Positions 25,920 through 34,733 of a stretch of 43,154 bases of DNA are shown here, one piece after another. The stretch covers positions 1 to 43,154 of the forward strand of contig JBJXHH010000210.1 of assembly GCA_046160675.1 (NCBI GenBank), written 5' to 3'. Numbering within the stretch: the stretch's first letter is position 1; every line of letters starts with the position of its first letter. The notes beneath the pieces are model-generated. The model worked only from the letters and a program-made list of their open reading frames with translations. It made no database searches and had not been told where the DNA came from. This stretch comes from JACMJP01 sp046160675. Its GTDB lineage: Bacteria; Bacteroidota; Bacteroidia; Chitinophagales; BACL12. The translations under genes were made by a program, and so were the position numbers.

Positions 25920-27350
25920 ATGCGTATACCCTTTCCACAGCTTAAAATATTGGTTCTGTTTTTGTTTTGCTGCATCTTCGGCGTACAATCAGCTGATGCG
26001 CATGTAAAATGGTTTACTTCAGGCAGCTATGCAGACAGGCCTTTAACCTTAGGCGAAGTGATAAACCAATTGTTTCTGATTTTGCTAGGGGCCTGTATTG
26101 TTGTTATTTCACTTGGTGTTTACCTTGACAATTATATTTCCAGGAGTGGCTTGTATAATAAACTGAATTCATGGCTTGAAATCAGGAAAGATTATGCTTA
26201 TATCATAATGCGGGTTGCAGCGGCCATGTTGTTTTTATTGTCCTGGCAATCGGATGCAATGCTGGCTCCTACACTTAAGTTGCCTGAAAAGTGGCTTTGG
26301 CTCGGATGGTATCAATTTATTCTTGCTTTATTTCTGATCATTCCCAAAACTGTACCCTTGGCGGGTTTTGGTATTATACTTATTTATGTTTTCGGTATCT
26401 GGATATATGACCCGTTTCATATGCTTGATTACATTCTCTTTATTGGTTGCGGGTTTTATCTAGGTTTTCGCCGGCATAAGAGCCTTAAACTTCAATCAAT
26501 AGCACTTACTCTGCTTTATATTACTTTAGGATTTTCACTTTGCTGGGTAGCGCTAGAAAAATTTATTTACCCGGACTGGTCACTTTTTCTTTTGAAAAAG
26601 CACCCTGACCTTGCGCTGGGATTGAATTATAACTTCTTTGTAACTTCAATTGCTTTTGTTGAATTTAGTCTTGGTTATCTATTATTAGTTTGCCTTTTAC
26701 AGAGGCCACTGGCAGTTATTATTTCCATTGTCTTCCTGCTTACAACCCTAACATTTGGGAAAACAGAGGTAATCGGGCATACACTTATTCACGGATGTTT
26801 AATTGTTTTTCTTCTTGAAGGCCCGGGTCTTGTATATCAAAAGATAGCTTCCACCTTCAAGAACATTTTTAAAAGGATTTTGGCAAACAGTTTATTCTTT
26901 ATCCTTTTACTGATCGCCCTTATTTCTGCCTATCATTCATTGGCCCAAAATAAATATGACCGCAAACAAAAAGCATTGGAAAACAAAAGCGACATGCACA
27001 TTCATTCGCAAATAGAACTTGCTGGTATGCCGAAAGATCAGATTCCATCAGTTACAATGCAACTCTTTGATGATGAAATGGGCGGGTACAATCTTCTTAT
27101 CACAACTTCTAACTTCAGGTTCTCGCCCCAGACGGTGAATCAAACAAATGTGATCGGCGAAGGGCATGCTCATCTACATATTGATGGTGTTAAAACCGCC
27201 CGCATTTACAGTAATTGGTATCATATTGATGCACTTCCGCCCGGGGCGCACACCATTTCAGTTACTTTAAACAGCAACAGGCATGAGGATTATGTGTACC
27301 GGGGTAATCCGATTGAAGACAGCAAAACTGTTGTCGTAAAGGATAAATAG
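25920..27350 (+). CDS. DoxX-like multi-spanning membrane protein with His-rich C-terminal domain
   Basis: A 476-residue membrane protein. A signal peptide or first TM (MRIPFPQLKILVLFLFCCIFGVQSADA) leads to an exported AHVKWF motif, which I associate with DoxX-like membrane proteins. About ten hydrophobic segments follow between residues 45 and 332. A soluble C-terminal part (~335-476) contains GEGHAHLHIDG and SNWYHI, then LPPGAHTISVTLNSNRHEDY. The clustered His residues suggest metal (for example copper) binding in the periplasm, but this is inference. No redox Cys pair is visible. The LutA-like gene follows after 50 bp but has its own candidate -7 element. It diverges from the hybrid kinase gene, with 175 bp between. 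Confidence 0.55.
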   Translation: MRIPFPQLKILVLFLFCCIFGVQSADAHVKWFTSGSYADRPLTLGEVINQLFLILLGACIVVISLGVYLDNYISRSGLYNKLNSWLEIRKDYAYIIMRVAAAMLFLLSWQSDAMLAPTLKLPEKWLWLGWYQFILALFLIIPKTVPLAGFGIILIYVFGIWIYDPFHMLDYILFIGCGFYLGFRRHKSLKLQSIALTLLYITLGFSLCWVALEKFIYPDWSLFLLKKHPDLALGLNYNFFVTSIAFVEFSLGYLLLVCLLQRPLAVIISIVFLLTTLTFGKTEVIGHTLIHGCLIVFLLEGPGLVYQKIASTFKNIFKRILANSLFFILLLIALISAYHSLAQNKYDRKQKALENKSDMHIHSQIELAGMPKDQIPSVTMQLFDDEMGGYNLLITTSNFRFSPQTVNQTNVIGEGHAHLHIDGVKTARIYSNWYHIDALPPGAHTISVTLNSNRHEDYVYRGNPIEDSKTVVVKDK

Positions 27351-27375
27351 CCTCAGCTATATCACCTTCAATACC

Positions 27376-27383
27376 TACATTTG
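27376..27383 (+). promoter_or_regulatory. candidate -7 element (TACATTTG) for the LutA-like gene
   Basis: Perfect TAnnTTTG ending 17 nt before the ATG at 27401; no clear -33 box. Confidence 0.4.
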
Positions 27384-27400
27384 CGTTTACCTGAACATAT

Positions 27401-28123
27401 ATGGAAGTTGATATTTTCATTCCTTGTTTTATTGATCAGTTGTTTCCCGAAACGGGATTTAACATGGTGAAAGTGCTTGAAAAAGCAGGATGCAAAGTGC
27501 ATTACAATCCCGCACAGACTTGCTGCGGTCAGCCTGCTTTTAATGCAGGTTTCTGGAAAGAGATGGATGAAGTAGGTAAAAAATTCATCGCCGATTTTTC
27601 AACAGATCGTTACGTAGTTTCTCCTTCAGGTTCCTGCACAGGTTTTGTGCGGAATTTCTACACTGAGTTATATCAAAACACACCCATGCATAACTATTAC
27701 AAATCCCTGCGCAAAAATTTATTTGAATTCAGTGAGTTCTTGGTGGATGTTTTGAAAGTTGAGAACCTGGGTGGAACATTCAATAAAAAAGTTACTTACC
27801 ATGATGCTTGCGGCGCCCTGCGGGAATGTAAAATAAAAACTGCCCCCAGAACATTACTCAACAATGTGAAAGGGCTGGAAATTATTGAGATGAAAGATTG
27901 TGAGACATGTTGCGGCTTCGGCGGAACCTTTGCAGTTAAGTTTGAACCCATCTCCACAGGCATGGCCGATATGAAGGTGGAAAATGCCCTCGCTACCGGG
28001 GCCGAATATATTGTGTCAACGGATTATTCATGCCTCATGCACATAGATGCCTACGCAAAAAAACAAAACAAGAATATTAAAGTACTGCATATCGCCGACC
28101 TGCTTGCAGAAAGTTTGAAATAA
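27401..28123 (+). CDS. lutA: LutA/YkgE-like (Fe-S)-binding protein, CCG domains
   Basis: A 240-residue cytoplasmic protein of the cysteine-rich CCG-domain group (LutA/YkgE), a subunit of the L-lactate oxidation complex LutABC in bacteria that have it. Two CCG units are visible. The first is PCF near residue 8 with TCCGQPAFNAG (40-50). The second is HDACGALRE with CETCCGFGGTF (CCG at about 170-172). These cysteines bind an unusual iron-sulfur cluster in related proteins. Length and spacing fit the family. lutB and lutC are not in the window, so either they lie elsewhere or this copy serves another oxidoreductase. parE follows after 87 bp on the same strand. Confidence 0.8.
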   Translation: MEVDIFIPCFIDQLFPETGFNMVKVLEKAGCKVHYNPAQTCCGQPAFNAGFWKEMDEVGKKFIADFSTDRYVVSPSGSCTGFVRNFYTELYQNTPMHNYYKSLRKNLFEFSEFLVDVLKVENLGGTFNKKVTYHDACGALRECKIKTAPRTLLNNVKGLEIIEMKDCETCCGFGGTFAVKFEPISTGMADMKVENALATGAEYIVSTDYSCLMHIDAYAKKQNKNIKVLHIADLLAESLK

Positions 28124-28210
28124 CTTTTCCTGCATAATACAAACTGGCAAACACACCTCTCTGTTTATATCTTCTGATTTATTGGCCACCGTATAAATTA
28201 TTTTCGCAGC

Positions 28211-30097
28211 ATGGCAAACACAAATTATAATTATAGCGAAGAACATGTTCGTACGCTCAACTGGATTGAACACATGCGCATGCGCCCCGGCATGTACATT
28301 GGTAAACTCGGAGATGGTTCCAGCCCCGATGATGGTATTTATATTCTTGTGAAAGAAGTGATTGATAATGCGATAGATGAATACATGATGGGGTTCGGGA
28401 AAAAGATTGATGTATTGATTGAAAAACACCAGGTAACAGTGAGAGATTACGGGCGGGGCATTCCGCTCGGCAAAGTGATAGAATGTGTGAGCATTATGAA
28501 CACCGGCGCAAAATATGACACAGCAGCGTTTCAGAAGTCTGTAGGCTTAAATGGCGTAGGTACGAAAGCTGTGAATGCTTTAAGTAATTATTTCAAGGTA
28601 CAGGCATTTAGGGAGAACAAAACAAAAGTTGCAGAATTTGAAAAAGGGGTTTTGCGCAAAGATAATCCGCTTCAAAAAACAGATGAAAAAGACGGCACAC
28701 TTGTAACTTTTATTCCTGATAATAACATCTTTAAAAATTTTCATTTCATTCCCGAATATCTTGATAACCTTCTTTGGAACTATGTGTACCTGAATTCCGG
28801 GCTCACTATCAACTTCAACAATCAAAAATATTTTTCCCAGAACGGTTTACTTGATCTGTTGAAAAGAAAAACAAATGAAGAGGAGATACGCTACCCGGTT
28901 ATTCATTTAAGGGGCGAGGATATAGAAATTGCATTAACACATGCCAATGAATACAGTGAAGAATACTATTCATTTGTGAATGGGCAATATACCACACAGG
29001 GCGGAACACATCTGCTTGCTTTCAGGGAAGGAGTGGTGAAAACTGTGCGGGAATTTTACAAAAAAGATTTTGAAGCTGCTGATATCCGCCAGTCAATTGT
29101 TGCTGCTGTTGCTATCAGAGTACAAGAGCCTGTGTTTGAAAGCCAGACAAAAACGAAACTCGGCAGCATAAACATGGCTCCTGATGGAAAGGTGGCTGTG
29201 CGAAGTTTTGTAGTTGACTTTTTAAAAACCGAGCTGGATAATTTCCTGCATAAAAACCCGTCAACCGCTGATGCCTTGCTGAAAAGAATTTTGCAAAGTG
29301 AGCGGGAAAGAAAAGACATTGCCGGTATAAAAAAATTGGCAAATGAAAGAGCAAAAAAAGCAAACCTGCATAATAAGAAACTACGGGATTGCCGCTTTCA
29401 CTATGGCGAGGATAAAGATGAGAAGGCAAATAACTCAACCCTTTTCATTACAGAGGGCGACAGCGCCAGCGGTTCAATTACCAAGAGCCGAAACGTAGAA
29501 ACACAGGCTGTATTCAGCCTGCGGGGAAAACCATTGAATGTGTTCGGGCTCACAAAAAAAGTAGTGTATGAGAATGAAGAATTCAACCTCCTTCAGCATG
29601 CTTTAAATATTGAAGATGGGATAGAAGGTTTGCGGTACAATAACATTGTTGTAGCCACAGATGCTGATGTTGATGGTATGCATATCCGCCTTCTGTTACT
29701 TACTTTTTTCCTGCAGTTTTTCCCTGACATTGTTAAGAACGGGCATTTATACATATTGCAAACTCCCTTGTTCAGGGTAAGAAACAAAAAAGAAACTTTC
29801 TATTGTTACAATGAATCTGAAAAGCAGGATGCAATAAAAAAATTGGGAGGCAAACCCGAGATAACAAGGTTTAAAGGCCTGGGCGAAATTTCACCGGGTG
29901 AATTTGCTGAATTCATTGGGGATGATATCAGGTTGGAGCCTGTTATAGTTGGAAAAGAGCAAACTATCCAGCATACATTGGAATATTACATGGGGAAAAA
30001 TACACCGCAGCGCCAGGGTTTTATCATTAATAATCTGCGGATTGAAAAAGATGTAATTGAAGAGACGGAAACTACAACAGTAGAAGCTGAAGTTTAG
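28211..30097 (+). CDS. parE: DNA topoisomerase IV subunit B
   Basis: ATPase/TOPRIM subunit of a type IIA topoisomerase that decatenates chromosomes; 628 residues. Visible motifs are RMRPGMYIG (23-31), the GHKL-type ATP site EVIDNAIDE (49-57) with DYGRGIP (79-85) and GLNGVGTKAVNAL (112-124), the TOPRIM EGDSASG near 415-421, and DADVDGMHIRLL near 484. The length is typical of ParE without the insertion found in some GyrB. DADVDGMHI rather than DADVDGSHI, and pairing with the parC at 35681 in the same direction, favour topoisomerase IV over gyrase. Its stop overlaps the stop of the convergent TPR-like gene by 4 bp. In most relatives I know of, parC follows directly; here 5.6 kb intervene. Confidence 0.9.
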   Translation: MANTNYNYSEEHVRTLNWIEHMRMRPGMYIGKLGDGSSPDDGIYILVKEVIDNAIDEYMMGFGKKIDVLIEKHQVTVRDYGRGIPLGKVIECVSIMNTGAKYDTAAFQKSVGLNGVGTKAVNALSNYFKVQAFRENKTKVAEFEKGVLRKDNPLQKTDEKDGTLVTFIPDNNIFKNFHFIPEYLDNLLWNYVYLNSGLTINFNNQKYFSQNGLLDLLKRKTNEEEIRYPVIHLRGEDIEIALTHANEYSEEYYSFVNGQYTTQGGTHLLAFREGVVKTVREFYKKDFEAADIRQSIVAAVAIRVQEPVFESQTKTKLGSINMAPDGKVAVRSFVVDFLKTELDNFLHKNPSTADALLKRILQSERERKDIAGIKKLANERAKKANLHNKKLRDCRFHYGEDKDEKANNSTLFITEGDSASGSITKSRNVETQAVFSLRGKPLNVFGLTKKVVYENEEFNLLQHALNIEDGIEGLRYNNIVVATDADVDGMHIRLLLLTFFLQFFPDIVKNGHLYILQTPLFRVRNKKETFYCYNESEKQDAIKKLGGKPEITRFKGLGEISPGEFAEFIGDDIRLEPVIVGKEQTIQHTLEYYMGKNTPQRQGFIINNLRIEKDVIEETETTTVEAEV

Positions 30098-31668
30098 TTG
30101 TATAATAGCAATTTTACTTTTTGCCTGTTTTCCCGCCCGAAAAATTTTGCATCGTCTTTCATGATTTTTTCCATGGGTAGATTATGATATTTTGAAAGAA
30201 GCCACTGCCGCAACAATAATTTCCTGATAAAATTATGTTCATAATAATCTGAACAGGTTGTGTAAATAATCTTTAGCCACTCTTCGCATTTTTCTTTGAA
30301 CTTAGAAGTATTTTTAAACCGAATATACTCCCCGAATATTTTATGCGCCATTCCAACTGAAGTAAGTTCTACATGCTGTTTGCTGTAATATCTTTTTGTG
30401 CTGCGCAAGAAGTTCTCAAGATACTGAAAACTCTCCAGTTCAAGATGCGCCATTACATAAAGTATAGGTACTAAGTGTACTTCTGATATAAGAATAGTAT
30501 CCTGCATGATATCTTTTACATCACCAATACTTTCCAGGGTATCGTTGTATCTTCCTAACCCAAATTCACTCAACCCTTTATAATACGAAAGCACAATTCT
30601 AAATTCCTTTCCCCCTACTTTTCCCAGTTCATAAATTTCTTTCTTGTTTTCATTATAAAATTCCAGCGTTTTAGCAAAGTTTCCGCTTAATGTATTACAC
30701 ATCAGGTTGATCTCAAACCAGTTCATCACATTCGGTTTCACAAAAATGTTCTTTGAGATATTTTCTTTCCTGTGCAATACTTCATAAATTTTATTTGCAT
30801 GATAAATTCCTTCGCTGAACAAACCATCTGTGAGAACATTCCTAGCATGGTTATTTGCAAATAATAAATAATTTGCCAGCCCTACAGCTTGAAAATCATT
30901 TTTATCATATACCTTTTGCAGCTCTCTGTTGCCAAATTTGATGGCTTCATTCATTCCACCTGAAAGCGACAGGTAGGTGTTATAAATGAGGCTAAGATGA
31001 AAAGCATTAGGGCGGTTCAACTTTGGCTTTAGCTCGTCATATTTTTTCTTGTTAAAAAAAGTATCTAACACTTTTCTTGTATGATCGGGGTTGCTGAACT
31101 TATCCCTGCGCATGAGCAGGATCATGAGATTGTAACTGTTTTTCAGGAAAGAGGATATCTGAAGTTGCTCAATTGCTTCAGCATCATGTTTAGTATAAGC
31201 TTCCAGGTTCTTTTGAAACCACAGAGAGTCTTGCATGCGAGCCGCATTTTTATACTCATACCTGCAAAATAAAAGATGTTCTACCCATTGATCTCTTTCT
31301 TCCGTGAGCTTTTTAAACTTCTTCAAGATAGGATCCAGAAGTTCCGGTATACCTTTTTCCATAAGAATTTCTATGTCTGCATAATGAGTTACATAACTGG
31401 TATCATCATTACTGTGATAGTTACGGAGTGCTTTCAGAATCATTTTCTGTAAGTACAGTTTTTCAAAGGTCAGGTTTTTTGCAAGCTTGCGGTCTTTATA
31501 TTTTTTTTTGATGATGCTTTCATCATACTCCTGCATTTTATCCATTTCTTCAAATACAAGCAGGTAATTTTTTTCGCCTTCGGTGATAGAGGCAAAAAGC
31601 TGGAAATATCTTTTTTCACTCGGGGTGAGCGATTTTACTAAGCGGAAAGTTGCGTCTTTTGGTGTCAT
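30094..31668 (-). CDS. conserved alpha-helical repeat (TPR-like) protein, function unknown
   Basis: A 524-residue protein with no signal peptide. It begins MTPKDATFRLVKSLTPSEKRYFQLFAS and continues as alternating helices with TPR-like spacing but no clear consensus repeat. From memory the LVKSLTPSEKRYF opening recurs in Bacteroidota proteins of unknown function. It has a basic Lys-rich N-terminal third and no catalytic motif. The start codon overlaps the stop of the upstream esterase gene as ATGA (31665-31668), which points to translational coupling and a shared operon. Its own stop overlaps the parE stop by 4 bp, tail to tail. Confidence 0.65.
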   Translation of the reverse strand: MTPKDATFRLVKSLTPSEKRYFQLFASITEGEKNYLLVFEEMDKMQEYDESIIKKKYKDRKLAKNLTFEKLYLQKMILKALRNYHSNDDTSYVTHYADIEILMEKGIPELLDPILKKFKKLTEERDQWVEHLLFCRYEYKNAARMQDSLWFQKNLEAYTKHDAEAIEQLQISSFLKNSYNLMILLMRRDKFSNPDHTRKVLDTFFNKKKYDELKPKLNRPNAFHLSLIYNTYLSLSGGMNEAIKFGNRELQKVYDKNDFQAVGLANYLLFANNHARNVLTDGLFSEGIYHANKIYEVLHRKENISKNIFVKPNVMNWFEINLMCNTLSGNFAKTLEFYNENKKEIYELGKVGGKEFRIVLSYYKGLSEFGLGRYNDTLESIGDVKDIMQDTILISEVHLVPILYVMAHLELESFQYLENFLRSTKRYYSKQHVELTSVGMAHKIFGEYIRFKNTSKFKEKCEEWLKIIYTTCSDYYEHNFIRKLLLRQWLLSKYHNLPMEKIMKDDAKFFGRENRQKVKLLLYN

Positions 31669-33080
31669 GGTGTTTTTGTTTCAGCAGTTATTTCATCTAG
31701 GAGTTTTATAAATTTTTTATGCGCCCTCAGGGATACAAAGGCTTCCTCTCTCTGTAAAAGGTCAGTATTTGTAAAGCCATTATTTACAGATGATTGAAGG
31801 GCATGAATAGCTGCATTTGAATTCCCAAGAGCTGCTTCTGCCTTTGCAAGTTTGTAAAAAGCAAATATACTTTCTTCTTCAAGTAGGGTAAGCAGATAAT
31901 ACATTTCTTTGGCAGAAGAATATTGAGCAGCGGCATAATAAATATCCCCCAGTTCCCATGTGTTCCTGTATAAAAAATCAAAAAGCCTTGCAGCGCTTTC
32001 AGCTTCATAAGGAGAAGCGGAATTTTTCTGCTTTTTCAACTTTGCGGAAGTTTGTTTCCACCAGGGGTCTTTTTTAAGTTTTGTGGAATCATACACTATT
32101 GCACCCGGAAGCCTCATTTGGATAAATGTGATATAATTCTCCTTCTCAGTTTCTTCTTCAGAAAGTATCTTTCGTATTTGCGTTAATTTTTTTTCAGTTT
32201 CATCTAAGCTCAGGTAATCAGAAAGCGATGTCAATTCATCTAAATAGTATTGTAGGGAATCTGCCCCATCTTCCAGAAGATCTGTGCCGGCAACTTGAGC
32301 CCGCAAGGGGTCTGCCTTACGAATGAATTCTTGAGTTTCCAAAAGCCCGGAACGCATAAAATCGTTGCAATAAGAAGTATCCCTTACAATTAAACCATCA
32401 AGCATTGCTCTATACTCAATCCATTCAAATATATTTAAGGTGGTGGTAGAATCACACCATTCATGCCCACCATCAAATTCAAAAAACCTTGCAGAAATTC
32501 CATTCAATTCCAATGTTGTTCTAAGATTCAACTGTTCAATATAATTCATGTCATACGTTCCGGTAACAACTGCATAGATGATATTTTTATTAAATGCATC
32601 AGCTTGAAAAGGACCCGGCAGTCCCGCACCGACAGAAATTACACCTGCAATATTTCCCTGGTGCAAAGCTATAGCTGTAGATAACCTGGAACCACCTGAA
32701 AACCCGCAGAGGTAAATACGGTTTGTATCAACACTATATTTTTTCATCACATCTTCCTGCATAATACGGGAAGCAGAGAGTAAGCTATTAAGATCAGTTC
32801 CGTTTTGTGTAGCATAACTACAAGCAAGGATATACTGATATCTTTCAGCAGCATTTTTAAAAACATGTACCGCAAGGTTAGCCCTTGCCGCGGGATCATG
32901 AATAAAAACGACCGGAATTCTATTGCCAGGCACATATTCCGAAGGAAGAAAAAGGCAATATGCATTGGTTTTATCTGAATCACAAAGGATGGAATCCAGA
33001 ACTTTTCCAGCTTTTTGTTGACAAATTGCGGAGCCGGAAATGAGTGAAACGAACAGAACCAGGAAAATTTGTTTTTTCAT
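31665..33080 (-). CDS. secreted alpha/beta-hydrolase (esterase-like) with C-terminal TPR region
   Basis: A 471-residue exported protein. The start at 33080 gives the signal peptide MKKQIFLVLFVSLISGSAIC; a longer frame to 33161 was rejected because it overlaps the upstream gene. Residues 40-215 look like a PHB-depolymerase/LpqC-type alpha/beta hydrolase: IPVVFIHDP, the nucleophile elbow GFSGGS with Ser128, a candidate Asp177 in TGTYDMNY, and His206 in DGGHEWC. Residues about 215-370 are helical, and 375-465 resemble TPR units (GDIYYAAAQYSSAKEMY, ALGNSNAAIHALQSSV) ending with an LRAHKKFIKLLDEI-type cap. The substrate is unknown. It is third in the minus-strand block after the sigma and barrel genes (61-bp gap) and is translationally coupled to the helical protein gene. 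Confidence 0.65.
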   Translation of the reverse strand: MKKQIFLVLFVSLISGSAICQQKAGKVLDSILCDSDKTNAYCLFLPSEYVPGNRIPVVFIHDPAARANLAVHVFKNAAERYQYILACSYATQNGTDLNSLLSASRIMQEDVMKKYSVDTNRIYLCGFSGGSRLSTAIALHQGNIAGVISVGAGLPGPFQADAFNKNIIYAVVTGTYDMNYIEQLNLRTTLELNGISARFFEFDGGHEWCDSTTTLNIFEWIEYRAMLDGLIVRDTSYCNDFMRSGLLETQEFIRKADPLRAQVAGTDLLEDGADSLQYYLDELTSLSDYLSLDETEKKLTQIRKILSEEETEKENYITFIQMRLPGAIVYDSTKLKKDPWWKQTSAKLKKQKNSASPYEAESAARLFDFLYRNTWELGDIYYAAAQYSSAKEMYYLLTLLEEESIFAFYKLAKAEAALGNSNAAIHALQSSVNNGFTNTDLLQREEAFVSLRAHKKFIKLLDEITAETKTP

Positions 33081-33141
33081 ATCATACACCCCGGTTGGAT
33101 GAAAATAAAATTTCCCCCTAAGATAAAATATTCTTAAGCAC

Positions 33142-34716
33142 TCAGAAACGATACTTCGCATTTACATGAAGCCCATAAGTTTGATACCTGAGTTTGATGC
33201 CTTCATCCATTGCAATTGAATTGAGATTGAAACGGAATCTGGGCTGGAGGCCGATTTGCAGGTTTTCAGTTAAGATATAGGTGACTGAGGGGGTGAATAG
33301 CCAGTTGTAACTCAACTTAGTAAAGTAATCTGTATCGTTTAAGGGGGCTAGACTTTCAAGGTCACTCTCTATTACAGAACCTGATGAAAACCTGTAAATA
33401 CCCAGTGATGGACCTGTTTGCAAATTAAACCTCCAGTAGCCTTTTGAAAATTGATAACCGAACAAAAGTGGAATCTCAAAATAAGAAACCAGGTTTGTAT
33501 CTCTTTTGATACTGGTAGATTCAACATTGAAATACGTTACTTCCGTAATTGTATCATTTGTATAGGATGTATCTGTAAAATAAATCGTATAGATACTATC
33601 AATAACCAGCATTGAATCCACTAATATATACGTTGTATCATACAGAATGTCAGTTGTATCAATATAAAGGGTTGTGATGATATCGGTGATAGTTAATGAG
33701 TCCGTGATGGTATTGATTAAAGAATAATTTATCTTTTCGCCAAGTTGGTAAGATGTAAATCCGGTAGTAAGATTAAAATTACTGATATCAATACCTGCAA
33801 GTATTCCTACAGATGGAACCCAAACAGGCGACTCATCATTGTTTCTTTGTTGAAAGTAAGAATTTGTATAGACTGATTGTGCATTTGCGGAAATGTTCTT
33901 AGTAACGTATTCATATCCAAAATGCAGTCCAACAGAAAAACGCAGTTTTTTTGCCGGATCAAGCGGGTTTGAATTTTCAACATGAACCAATACAGAATCT
34001 GAAGTTGGTACTTCTTCAGGAGTAACTGAAGCAATACTCGAAGAATCTGGATTTCCAGTCATACTTTCTAATGGAGATTTTTCTTTTTCCAGGGGAACTG
34101 CATTTCCTGCATTGTTTTTTTCTGATTTTTCAGTTTGTTGTGTAACGGAATTAATATTTTTTTCTTCAAAATTTATTTTTTCTTCAGAGACATTATCCTG
34201 TTCTTCACTTGTAACGTTAAGTGCAAATATTTCTTTTTTTTCAGGCTGATATTTATCAATAGAATTCTTAAAACTTTCCGTAGAGATTGATTTCATTTTA
34301 GCATCATTTACTCCGATCAGGTTTTCAGTATCGGGATGTGCTTGTTGTGTGTCAGAGGTGATTTTTTTTCGGGTTGTATCTGAGGAAACCCGGGTATCCT
34401 GCTGCTGAATTGTTGCCGGTGCTCCATCAGTAGATTTAACATGTTCGCTTCCTCTGTATAGGCTTTCACTTTTTCTTTCCCCAAGTAAACCTGAAAAAAG
34501 GTAGAAGCCAGAAACTATTGCCAGCAGTGCGATTCCGCTGCCTAACCACCACCAAACCCTAGGTTTTTTATAACGCAATTTGCCGCTTTGTTCGTACTCT
34601 TCAATCTTTTTTTTAGCCTCGGTCCAATATTCTTCTTCAAACCGGAACGAACGGTTTTCTAATTCGTCTTTAAACAAATTATCAGGGCTGTTTTTATGTT
34701 GTTCGTTCTTTTTCAT
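33142..34716 (-). CDS. inner-membrane-anchored protein with C-terminal outer-membrane beta-barrel; putative anti-sigma partner
   Basis: A 524-residue protein with an unusual layout. It has a charged cytoplasmic N-terminal segment (1-52, with FKDELENRSFRFEEEYWTEA), a single TM segment (about 55-77, VWWWLGSGIALLAIVSGFYL), a long Ser/Thr/Glu/Asn-rich periplasmic linker (80-255), and a C-terminal outer-membrane barrel (257-524). The barrel is judged from aromatic alternating strands and a terminal YRF. A Thr/Asp-rich stretch near 330-405 looks like an extracellular loop. The start at 34716 gives MKKNEQHKNSPDN; the frame extends 25 codons upstream into the sigma gene. It follows the ECF sigma gene by 17 bp, the usual place of an anti-sigma factor, so the N-terminal part may bind the sigma factor. 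That role is inference. Confidence 0.65.
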   Translation of the reverse strand: MKKNEQHKNSPDNLFKDELENRSFRFEEEYWTEAKKKIEEYEQSGKLRYKKPRVWWWLGSGIALLAIVSGFYLFSGLLGERKSESLYRGSEHVKSTDGAPATIQQQDTRVSSDTTRKKITSDTQQAHPDTENLIGVNDAKMKSISTESFKNSIDKYQPEKKEIFALNVTSEEQDNVSEEKINFEEKNINSVTQQTEKSEKNNAGNAVPLEKEKSPLESMTGNPDSSSIASVTPEEVPTSDSVLVHVENSNPLDPAKKLRFSVGLHFGYEYVTKNISANAQSVYTNSYFQQRNNDESPVWVPSVGILAGIDISNFNLTTGFTSYQLGEKINYSLINTITDSLTITDIITTLYIDTTDILYDTTYILVDSMLVIDSIYTIYFTDTSYTNDTITEVTYFNVESTSIKRDTNLVSYFEIPLLFGYQFSKGYWRFNLQTGPSLGIYRFSSGSVIESDLESLAPLNDTDYFTKLSYNWLFTPSVTYILTENLQIGLQPRFRFNLNSIAMDEGIKLRYQTYGLHVNAKYRF

Positions 34717-34733
34717 ATTCCTTTTGTAAAAAT

